DNA of 6,917 bases. Source: an uncultured Devosia sp. (lineage in GTDB: Bacteria; Pseudomonadota; Alphaproteobacteria; Rhizobiales; Devosiaceae). The notes below the pieces were generated by a model. That model did not search any database. It saw only the letters and a program-made list of their open reading frames with translations, and had not been told where the DNA came from. The position numbers and the translations under genes were made by a program. Of the stretch, positions 1-5,769 are shown one piece after another. The DNA lies in assembly GCA_913775215.1 (NCBI GenBank), contig CAJYKO010000161.1, positions 1-6,917 of the forward strand, in the 5' to 3' direction. Numbering within the stretch: position 1 is the first letter of the stretch; each line of letters begins with the position of its first letter.

Positions 1-550
1 CGACCGGAAACTCCTCGAGATGTTCCCGGACAATCGCATCGTCACCAACTGGATCAGCCTCGCCAGCCAATACGTGCCTTTCGAGGGCCTCCCCGCCCGT
101 ATCGCCTGGCTCGGCCATGGCGAACGCACAGCCCTCGCCCGCGCCGTCAACACTATGGTCGCTTCGGGCGACCTCAAGGGCCCCGTCGCCTTCAGCCGCG
201 ATCACCTCGATGCCGGCGCCATGGCCCATCCCAATATCATGACCGAGCGCATGAAGGACGGCTCCGACGCCATAGCCGATTGGCCCCTGCTCGACGCCAT
301 GCTGCTTTGCTCGTCAATGGCAGATCTCGTCGTCGTCCATTCCGGGGGCGGCGGTTATGCCGGCTACATGACCTCTGCCGGCGTCACCGTCATCGCCGAT
401 GGCACGCCCGAAGCCGACGAGCGCCTCGACCGCGCCCTTACCAACGACACCGCCCTCGGCGTCATGCGCTATGCCGACGCCGGCTACGATGAAAGCTTTG
501 AGGAAATCGCGGCCAAGGACATCCCCTATATTCGGCTCGATCAGACCTGA
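1..550 (+). CDS. Urocanate hydratase (HutU-like) family protein, C-terminal part, 5' end outside window
   Basis: This is the last 182 codons of an NAD+-dependent hydratase of the urocanase family; canonical members are about 555 residues and hydrate urocanate to imidazolonepropionate in cytoplasmic histidine breakdown. The frame is open from base 2, so the ATG at 20 is internal. Family landmarks seen are LLEMFPDN, EGLPARIAWLGHGER, SRDHLDAG (from base 194), DGSDAIADWPLLDA, a Gly-rich loop and the ending NDTALGVMRYADAGYD. Two differences stand out against canonical sequences as I remember them. The motif usually written ARICWLG, holding the catalytic Cys410 of Pseudomonas putida, reads ARIAWLG with Ala at 104-106. 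The HHGGGVGMG loop reads HSGGGGYAG (338-364). Family membership is firm. The substrate is uncertain: it could be a modified urocanate (thio- or N-methylated) rather than urocanate. No other hut gene is visible. Confidence 0.88.
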   Translation, partial: DRKLLEMFPDNRIVTNWISLASQYVPFEGLPARIAWLGHGERTALARAVNTMVASGDLKGPVAFSRDHLDAGAMAHPNIMTERMKDGSDAIADWPLLDAMLLCSSMADLVVVHSGGGGYAGYMTSAGVTVIADGTPEADERLDRALTNDTALGVMRYADAGYDESFEEIAAKDIPYIRLDQT

Positions 551-633
551 TCGGCGAACGCCAGGACACACCTGCTGCCTTGACGCTAAAATCGGAACCG
601 TGATCAGTTCGGGGCCGGAGGCGTGCAGCGGGG

Positions 634-639
634 GATAAT
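634..639 (+). promoter_or_regulatory. Possible -10 element (GATAAT) before the MmgE/PrpD gene
   Basis: GATAAT matches five of six bases of the bacterial -10 consensus and lies 89 bases upstream of the chosen start codon, in the only non-coding gap before that gene. I see no good -35 hexamer at 16-18 bases upstream. The TTGACG at 580-585 is too far away to pair with it, and is not followed by a fair -10 of its own. It is a weak prediction, offered because some promoter is likely here after a 178-base gap. Confidence 0.2.
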
Positions 640-643
640 CGCC

Positions 644-685
644 AACGCTCCAGTCCGGCCGTGGAGGCGGTCCGGTTGGAGCGTT
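644..685. repeat. Inverted repeat (9-bp perfect arms) in the gap before the MmgE/PrpD gene
   Basis: AACGCTCCA (644-652) and TGGAGCGTT (677-685) are perfect reverse complements. Inside them, CCGG (655-658) can also pair with CCGG (672-675) across a small asymmetric bulge, leaving a loop of 13 bases. The RNA would form a long stem between the urocanase-like and MmgE/PrpD genes. No T run follows, so it is not a classic intrinsic terminator. It could be a 5'-leader stem, a processing or stabilising hairpin, or an operator. Its role is unknown. Confidence 0.6.
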
Positions 686-728
686 CATGCTGCGGCACCA
701 AGATCATAAGAAGGGAATGCCCAGGACC

Positions 729-2252
729 ATGAAGACCTACGACGTCAAAGTTCATCCCTCCGCCGCCAATCTCAAGCGCGAAGACCAGCTCGCCTGGCAC
801 ATTGCCGAGTTCGCCGCCAATTGCGGCCCGCTCGATGACGACGTCGTCGAAATGATCGCCTGCCGCATCGTTGACAATGCCAGCGTCGGTCTCGCCGCCA
901 TCAATCGCGCCCCCGTCGCCGCCGCCCGCGCCATGGCGCTGGCACATCCGCGCAAGGGCGGCTCGACCCTTTATGGTCTCGGCAGCGGCACCCGCGTCGA
1001 TGCCGAATGGGCCGCCTGGGCCAATGCCACCGCCGTCCGCGAACTCGATTTCCACGACACTTTCCTCGCCGCCGACTATTCCCATCCCGGCGACGCCATC
1101 TCCCCGCTGATCGCCGTCGCCCAGCAACTTGGCCTTGATGGCAAGGACCTCGCCCGTGGCATAGCCGTCACCTACGAAGTCCATGTGGCTCTGGTGAAGG
1201 CCATCTCGCTCCACAAATACAAGAAAGACCACGTCGCCCACCTCGCCCCTGCGACCACCGCCGCAATCGGCGCCATGCTGGGCCTTCCCACCGAAGTGAT
1301 CTTCCAGGCCGTCAACCAGGCCGTGCACCTGAGCTTTTCCACGCGCCAATCCCGCAAGGGCGAAATTTCGTCGTGGAAGGCCTATGTCCCGGGCTTCTCT
1401 GGCAAACTCGCCATCGAATGCGTCGATCGTGCCATGCGCGGCGAAGCCTCGCCCTCGCCGATCTATGAAGGCGAAGACTCGGTGCTCGCCTACATGCTCG
1501 GCGGCAAGAACGACGCCTATCAGGTCTCCCTCCCCGCTCTAGGGGAAAGCCCGCGCGGCATCATGGAAACCTACACCAAGGCCCACTCGGCCGAATATCA
1601 GGCCCAGGCCCTGATCGACCTCGCCATCGACCTCTCCAAAGAAATCGGCGACCTTTCCAAGGTCAAAGACATCCTTCTCGAAACCAGCCATCACACCCAC
1701 AACGTCATCGGCACCGGCGCCAATGATCCGCAGAAGATGGACCCGGAAGCATCACGCGAAACGCTCGACCATTCGATCATGTATATCCTCGCGGTCGCCC
1801 TCGAAGACCGCAAATGGCACCACGTCGATTCCTACACCCGTGAGCGCGCCCGCACCCCGTCGACCGTCGCTCTCTGGCACAAGATCCGCACCGTCGAGGA
1901 ACCCTCCTGGACCACGCGCTACCTCGATCCCAATCCGGACAAGCGCGCGTTCGGCGGCAAGCTCCTCGTCACACTCGATGATGGCCGTGTCATCACTGGC
2001 GAGCGCGGCGTCGCCGACGCCCACCCCAATGGCAACCACCCCTGGACCTGGCCCGACTATGCCGGCAAGTTCGAAACCCTCACCAGGGGCGAACTGGCTG
2101 AGGCGGATCGGAAAACCTTCCTCGACGCCGCCAAGGGTTTTGCCAACCTCGCCGCCGGCACGCTCGATGTGCTCATCCCCGCCCTTCCGCAAGGCAGCGT
2201 GACCCCGTCCAAGCCCACCGGCCAGGGCATTTTCGATCACGGTCTCGACTGA
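729..2252 (+). CDS. MmgE/PrpD family dehydratase (2-methylcitrate dehydratase-like)
   Basis: The protein is 507 residues, soluble, with no signal peptide. PrpD dehydrates 2-methylcitrate to cis-2-methylaconitate in the propionate-degrading methylcitrate cycle; MmgE is its Bacillus counterpart. Visible family marks are the N-terminal helical region with RIVDNASVGLAAINRAP (47-63), RELDFHDTFLAADYSHPGD (104-122, matching the LDYNDTWLAAEWGHPSD stretch of E. coli PrpD), KKDHVAHLAP (165-174), SYTKAHSAEYQAQA-type core (TYTKAHSAEYQAQA, 281-294) and RETLDHSIMYILAVALEDR (343-361). The start at 729 gives MKTYDVKV, the N-terminus typical of the roughly 505-residue branch common in actinobacteria and proteobacteria; in-frame ATGs at 687 and 717 would only add non-conserved residues. 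AAGGGA at 711-716 may serve as ribosome binding site, with rather long spacing (12 bases). No prpB or prpC lies beside it, so a role in the methylcitrate cycle is not shown, and the substrate could be another hydroxy acid. Confidence 0.88.
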   Translation: MKTYDVKVHPSAANLKREDQLAWHIAEFAANCGPLDDDVVEMIACRIVDNASVGLAAINRAPVAAARAMALAHPRKGGSTLYGLGSGTRVDAEWAAWANATAVRELDFHDTFLAADYSHPGDAISPLIAVAQQLGLDGKDLARGIAVTYEVHVALVKAISLHKYKKDHVAHLAPATTAAIGAMLGLPTEVIFQAVNQAVHLSFSTRQSRKGEISSWKAYVPGFSGKLAIECVDRAMRGEASPSPIYEGEDSVLAYMLGGKNDAYQVSLPALGESPRGIMETYTKAHSAEYQAQALIDLAIDLSKEIGDLSKVKDILLETSHHTHNVIGTGANDPQKMDPEASRETLDHSIMYILAVALEDRKWHHVDSYTRERARTPSTVALWHKIRTVEEPSWTTRYLDPNPDKRAFGGKLLVTLDDGRVITGERGVADAHPNGNHPWTWPDYAGKFETLTRGELAEADRKTFLDAAKGFANLAAGTLDVLIPALPQGSVTPSKPTGQGIFDHGLD

Positions 2253-2287
2253 TCCTGGGGCCAGACCGATCACTCCACTGCGCAACT

Positions 2288-2311
2288 GCCGGCGGCACGC
2301 TGCCGGCCTTT
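2288..2311 (+). terminator. Weak hairpin, possible terminator after the MmgE/PrpD gene
   Basis: GCCGGC (2288-2293) can pair with GCCGGC (2302-2307) around an 8-base loop, followed by CTTT. The stem is short and each arm is itself a palindrome, which is common by chance in GC-rich DNA. The T run is only three bases. It lies in the 87-base gap before the beta-glucosidase gene. Some attenuation of read-through is possible, but the two genes could equally be co-transcribed. Confidence 0.22.
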
Positions 2312-2339
2312 AGCCCATATTGACCACCGGAACTCCCGC

Positions 2340-4808
2340 ATGACCGACCAAACCGAAGACCGCATCAAGCAACTCCTCGCCGAGCTGACCCTCGAAGAAA
2401 AAGTCTCGCTCCTCTCCGGCGAGGATTTCTGGTCGGTGCCTGCCGTCGACCGTCTCGGCATCGGCAAACTGCGCGTCAGCGATGGTCCCAATGGCGCCCG
2501 TGGCGGCGGTTCGCTGATCGGCGGCGTCAAGTCGGCGAGCTTCCCCGTGGGCATCGCCATAGGCGCCACCTGGAATGTCGAGCTGGCCCACGAAATCGGC
2601 ACGGCGCTGGCCGATGAAGTCAAATCCAAGGGCGCACATATGCTGCTGGCGCCTACGGTCAATATCCACCGCTCGGTCACCAATGGCCGCAATTTCGAGT
2701 GCTATTCGGAAGACCCCTTCCTCTCAGCCGAACTGGCCGTTGGCTATATCACCGGCCTCCAGGATCAGGGCATCGGCGCGACCATCAAGCATTTCGTCGG
2801 CAATGAAAGCGAGATCGAGCGCACGACCATGTCGAGCGAGATCGACGAGCGAAGCCTCAGAGAAATCTATCTGATCCCCTTCGAATGGGCGGTGAAAAAG
2901 GCTGGCACCTGGGGCGTGATGAGCTCCTATAATCGCCTCAACGGCACCTTCACCTCCGAGCACAATTGGCTTTTGACCACCGTCCTCCGCGACGAGTGGA
3001 AATATGATGGCATCGTCATGTCCGATTGGTTCGGCTCGCACTCGACCGCCGAAACCGTCAATGCCGGCCTCGATCTTGAAATGCCCGGCCCCGCGCGCGA
3101 TCGCGGCCAGAAGCTGATCGACGCCGTCAATTCCGGCGCCGTCTCGCAAGCGACACTCGACAAGCGCGTCCTTGCCATGCTCCGCCTGATGCAGCGCACG
3201 GGTTCGCTCGACGATCATCGTCCGCATAAGGAAGAGGCCAATGATCGCCCCGAACACCGCGCCCTCATCCGCCGCGCTGGTGCCGAAGCCGCCGTTCTCC
3301 TCAAGAACCAGGGCATTCTGCCGCTCACCGGGAACGGCAAGATTGCCGTCATCGGCCCCAATGCCAAGCGCGCCCAGACCATGGGCGGCGGTAGCGCGCA
3401 ACTTAACGCCCACTATCGCATCTCGCCTTGGGAAGGTCTCGTTGGCCAGCTCGGCGAAACCCGCCTCACCTACGCCCCCGGCTGCATCAATGATCGCTTC
3501 GAGCCCCTGCTGCGCGGCACGCTGAAGGTCGATTATTTCGCCAACGAAAAGCTCGAAGGCACCCCGGTCCATACTGATACCATGGAAGACGCCCAGGCCT
3601 TCTGGATCGGCCAGGTCGCCGAGGGCAAGGTCGATCCCCTCCACTTCTCCGCTCGCCTCACCGGCAGCTACACCCCCGAAAACACCGGCTCGCACCGCGT
3701 CGGCATCTATTCGGCCGGCTTCGCCAAGGTCTATGTCGATGGCAAGCTCGTCGCCGACGCCTGGACCAATTGGACCAAGGGCCGCACCTTCTTCGAAGAA
3801 GGCTGCGACGAAGTCGTCGGCACGATCGACATGGAAGCGGGCCGCACCTACGAAATCACCATCGAATTCGGCACCAAGGAATTCGCCACGCTCGGCCTCG
3901 CCGCCTTCGCCTGCGGCATCGGCTTCCCGCTCGGCGATCAAGCCATCGCCGACGCAGCCGCTCTCGCCGCCGGTGCCGACGTCGCCCTCGTCTTTATCGG
4001 CCGCAATGGCGAATGGGACACCGAAGGCAGCGACCTCGACGGTATCGAACTCCCCGGCCGCCAGAACGAGCTCGTTGCCGCCATCGCCAAGGCCAACCCG
4101 AAAACTGTCGTCGTCCTCCAGACAGGCGGCCCCGTCGAAATGCCTTGGATCGATCAGGTCGAAGCCGTGCTTCAAGCATGGTATCCCGGCCAGGAAGCCG
4201 GCAATGCCATCGCCGATGTGCTGACCGGTGCCGCCGAACCTGGTGGCCGTCTGCCCCAGACTTTCCCTGTGCGCTGGGCCGATAATCCAGCCCATAGCCA
4301 GGACCGCGAAGTCTACCCTGGGCTCGAAGGCAAGGTGCGATACGAAGAAGGCATCTTCGTCGGCTATCGTCACTACGACCGTCTCGGTTTGACCCCGCTC
4401 TACCCCTTCGGCTTTGGTTTGAGCTATACAAGCTTCGCCCTCAGCGACCTTTCCGTCGATGAATCACGGTTTGAGGCCGATGGCGCCGTCAATGTTAACG
4501 TAACGGTAACGAATACGGGTCCGCGCGCGGGCTCGACGGTGGTCCAACTCTACGTCGGCGATGCCCAAGCATCCTCCCCGCGCCCGGCCAAGGAACTCAA
4601 GGCCTTTGCTAAAGTCGCCCTCGCGGCCGGCGAGTCCAAAAAAGTTATCCTCGCCCTCGACGCCCGCTCCTTCGCCTTCTTCCGCACCGAAGCCAAGCAC
4701 TGGCTGGTCGAGGCCGGCGACTTCTCCCTTCATGTCGGCCAATCCTCCGCCGACCTGCCGCTCTCCGCAAAGTTGACGCGCAACACCACCCTGATGCTGC
4801 CCGTCTAA
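2340..4808 (+). CDS. Glycoside hydrolase family 3 beta-glucosidase with PA14 insert
   Basis: This 822-residue enzyme should remove terminal beta-linked glucose from oligosaccharides or aryl glucosides with retention of configuration. Domain order: (beta/alpha)8-type catalytic domain (about 10-290) with DGPNGARGGG (48-57), NGRNFECYSEDP (115-126), KHF (150-152) and VMSDWFG, whose Asp229 is the predicted nucleophile; alpha/beta sandwich domain starting near 310; PA14 insertion (about 390-525); sandwich resumed with GEWDTEGSDLDG, whose Glu562 is the predicted acid/base; YPFGFGLSYT; and a fibronectin-III-like domain (about 712-800). Length and sequence strongly resemble Agrobacterium Cbg1 (818 residues, a coniferin beta-glucosidase), and the PA14 arrangement matches Kluyveromyces marxianus BglI. 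The start begins at the family's usual N-terminus, with only a weak CGGA (2326-2329) as ribosome binding site. There is no signal peptide, so glucosides are probably split inside the cell after import. The natural substrate is not known from sequence. Confidence 0.95.
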   Translation: MTDQTEDRIKQLLAELTLEEKVSLLSGEDFWSVPAVDRLGIGKLRVSDGPNGARGGGSLIGGVKSASFPVGIAIGATWNVELAHEIGTALADEVKSKGAHMLLAPTVNIHRSVTNGRNFECYSEDPFLSAELAVGYITGLQDQGIGATIKHFVGNESEIERTTMSSEIDERSLREIYLIPFEWAVKKAGTWGVMSSYNRLNGTFTSEHNWLLTTVLRDEWKYDGIVMSDWFGSHSTAETVNAGLDLEMPGPARDRGQKLIDAVNSGAVSQATLDKRVLAMLRLMQRTGSLDDHRPHKEEANDRPEHRALIRRAGAEAAVLLKNQGILPLTGNGKIAVIGPNAKRAQTMGGGSAQLNAHYRISPWEGLVGQLGETRLTYAPGCINDRFEPLLRGTLKVDYFANEKLEGTPVHTDTMEDAQAFWIGQVAEGKVDPLHFSARLTGSYTPENTGSHRVGIYSAGFAKVYVDGKLVADAWTNWTKGRTFFEEGCDEVVGTIDMEAGRTYEITIEFGTKEFATLGLAAFACGIGFPLGDQAIADAAALAAGADVALVFIGRNGEWDTEGSDLDGIELPGRQNELVAAIAKANPKTVVVLQTGGPVEMPWIDQVEAVLQAWYPGQEAGNAIADVLTGAAEPGGRLPQTFPVRWADNPAHSQDREVYPGLEGKVRYEEGIFVGYRHYDRLGLTPLYPFGFGLSYTSFALSDLSVDESRFEADGAVNVNVTVTNTGPRAGSTVVQLYVGDAQASSPRPAKELKAFAKVALAAGESKKVILALDARSFAFFRTEAKHWLVEAGDFSLHVGQSSADLPLSAKLTRNTTLMLPV

Positions 4809-4830
4809 CGCGCTGCGCCGCCACGACATT

Positions 4831-4864
4831 AAGCCCTCCGCCCAAAAAGGTCGGAGGGCTTTTT
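4831..4864 (+). terminator. Strong intrinsic terminator after the beta-glucosidase gene
   Basis: AAGCCCTCCG (4831-4840) pairs perfectly with CGGAGGGCTT (4852-4861) around an 11-base loop, and the T run continues to 4864. The 10-bp GC-rich stem, A-tract before it and T-tract after it are the full set for Rho-independent termination. It starts 22 bases after the beta-glucosidase stop codon and so separates that gene from the iron-transport unit. With A's on the left arm and T's on the right it may act only weakly in the reverse direction, where no converging gene is seen. Confidence 0.93.
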
Positions 4865-4896
4865 CATGCCCGCCGAAGCCTCTTTGCCCGTATATC

Positions 4897-4911
4897 TGAA
4901 CTTGACACTCA
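4897..4911 (+). promoter_or_regulatory. TGA-N9-TCA iron-responsive (IRO/RirA-like) operator candidate
   Basis: Bases 4897-4899 are TGA and 4909-4911 are TCA, with exactly nine bases between; the flanking C (4896) and G (4912) extend the symmetry to CTGA-N9-TCAG. TGA-N9-TCA is the core of the IRO box bound by RirA, the iron-sulfur repressor of iron-uptake genes in Rhizobium relatives. The element lies 51 bases before the start of the transporter ATPase and spans a TTGACA hexamer, a fitting position for repression when iron is plentiful. The motif is short and could occur by chance, but site, position and target gene agree. Confidence 0.5.
4902..4907 (+). promoter_or_regulatory. -35 hexamer TTGACA before the siderophore transporter genes
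   Basis: This is a perfect match to the sigma-70 -35 consensus in the only AT-richer stretch between the terminator and the transporter genes. No good -10 hexamer is found 16-18 bases further on (the base runs there are CCAAGA, CAAGAC and AAGACA), so the promoter is incomplete by eye. Alphaproteobacterial promoters often have weak -10 elements. It sits inside the TGA-N9-TCA element, so RirA binding would block it. Confidence 0.4.
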
Positions 4912-4924
4912 GGTTAAATTAACC
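4912..4924. repeat. Perfect palindrome GGTTAAATTAACC upstream of the transporter operon
   Basis: GGTTAA (4912-4917), a central A (4918) and TTAACC (4919-4924) form a 6-1-6 inverted repeat. It is unusually AT-rich for this window and abuts the IRO-like element, just downstream of the TTGACA hexamer and 38 bases before the start codon. The symmetry suggests a dimeric regulator's operator. It does not match the Irr ICE or Fur boxes I know, so the regulator is unknown. Confidence 0.4.
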
Positions 4925-4952
4925 CAAGACACGCCCGAACTTGCTTGAGCCC

Positions 4953-4956
4953 GGAG
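4953..4956 (+). promoter_or_regulatory. Ribosome binding site fixing the ATPase start
   Basis: GGAG lies 6 bases before the ATG at 4963, which is good Shine-Dalgarno spacing. An in-frame TTG at 4945 would place this GGAG inside the coding region and add six residues (MSPETP) not expected in the family, so the ATG at 4963 is preferred. Confidence 0.65.
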
Positions 4957-4962
4957 ACCCCG

Positions 4963-5769
4963 ATGAGCCGTCTCGAAGCAGTCGGTATCGACGCCGGCTA
5001 CGCCGACGCCCCCATCCTCGATGCCGTCGATCTCCTCGTCCCCGATGGCAAGGTCACCGTCCTCGTCGGCCCCAATGGCTGCGGCAAATCCACCCTCCTC
5101 AAGACACTCGCAAGAATTCTCTCCCCGTGCCGCGGCCAGGTGCTTCTCGAAGGCAAGGACATCCACGCGCTCAACACCCGCGCCGTCGCCGCAAAACTTG
5201 GCCTCCTCCCCCAAGGCCCCGTCGCCCCTGAGGGCCTGACCGTCCGCGAACTCGTCTCCCAAGGCCGCTATCCGCACCAGTCGCTCCTTCGTCAATGGAC
5301 CCGCGCCGACGAAGAAGCCGTTGAATCCGCTATCGAAACAGCCGGTATCACCCAATTCGCCGACCGCAGCGTCGATACGCTTTCCGGCGGCCAACGCCAG
5401 CGCTGCTGGGTCGCCATGGTCCTCGCTCAGGAGACCCGTCTCATCCTTCTCGATGAGCCCACGACCTTCCTCGACCTCAAAGTCCAGGTCGATCTGATGG
5501 ACCTTTTCGCGAGCCTTGCCCACGATCGCGGCCACACGCTTTTAATAGTTCTCCACGAACTCAGCCTCGCCGCCGCCTATGCCGACTATCTCGTCATGAT
5601 GAAGGACGGGAAGATCGTTTCCGCCGGCGAACCCGACGACATCTTCACTGCCGAGCGCCTGAAACACGTCTTCGATCTCGATGCCAGCGTGCTCCGCGAT
5701 CCGGTCAGCGGCCGCCTCGTTTGCGTGCCCGTCGGTGCGCGTCGTCGCATCGTCGAGGCAGCACAGTGA
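4963..5769 (+). CDS. Iron-siderophore ABC transporter ATPase (FepC/FecE-like)
   Basis: This is the 268-residue cytoplasmic ATPase that powers uptake of a ferric siderophore across the inner membrane. All nucleotide-binding motifs are intact: Walker A GPNGCGKST (36-44), Q-loop LLPQ (Gln84), ABC signature LSGGQRQR (140-147), Walker B LILLDEP (160-166), D-loop FLDL (169-172) and switch His198 in VLHEL. The stretches RYPHQSLLRQWTRADEEAV (102-120) and SVDTLSGGQRQR are very like E. coli FepC (ferric enterobactin), and length is normal for FepC/FecE. It is first in a three-gene run; its TGA overlaps the GTG start of the permease (GTGA at 5766-5769), implying translational coupling. In E. coli the order is permeases then ATPase, so the arrangement differs. 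The upstream IRO-like element suggests induction by iron shortage. The exact siderophore cannot be read from the sequence; heme or cobalamin importers are related but less similar. Confidence 0.93.
   Translation: MSRLEAVGIDAGYADAPILDAVDLLVPDGKVTVLVGPNGCGKSTLLKTLARILSPCRGQVLLEGKDIHALNTRAVAAKLGLLPQGPVAPEGLTVRELVSQGRYPHQSLLRQWTRADEEAVESAIETAGITQFADRSVDTLSGGQRQRCWVAMVLAQETRLILLDEPTTFLDLKVQVDLMDLFASLAHDRGHTLLIVLHELSLAAAYADYLVMMKDGKIVSAGEPDDIFTAERLKHVFDLDASVLRDPVSGRLVCVPVGARRRIVEAAQ
5755..5758 (+). promoter_or_regulatory. Ribosome binding site fixing the GTG start of the first permease
   Basis: GAGG lies 7 bases before the GTG at 5766, inside the end of the ATPase gene. This favours GTG at 5766 over the in-frame ATG at 5721, which would overlap the ATPase by 49 bases and add 15 Arg/Ser-rich residues with no family counterpart. 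Confidence 0.65.

Noticed and set aside
601..606. TGATCA palindrome in the first intergenic gap
   Set aside because: A six-base palindrome is expected by chance and does not extend further.
580..608. TTGACG as a -35 element
   Set aside because: At 17-base spacing the partner would be ATCAGT, a poor -10, so no promoter was called here.
687..728. Upstream in-frame start for the MmgE/PrpD gene
   Set aside because: The extra residues (MLRHQDHKKGMPRT) are not part of the family N-terminus MKTYDVKV, and the ATG at 687 directly follows the hairpin with no ribosome binding site.
462..1349. Minus-strand open frame spanning the gap between the urocanase-like and MmgE/PrpD genes
   Set aside because: It is low in complexity and covers most of two well-supported + strand genes. 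No family motif was recognised.
3770..4285. Arg/His-rich + strand open frame inside the beta-glucosidase gene
   Set aside because: It is out of frame within a well-conserved domain, and its repetitive basic composition is a frame-shift artefact of GC-rich codons.
2724..4373. Long open frame on the minus strand (549 codons) opposite the beta-glucosidase gene
   Set aside because: The composition is typical of the antisense of C-ending codons (rich in Gly, Ala, Asp, Glu), with no recognisable domain. The + strand protein is unmistakable, so this is a GC-bias shadow.
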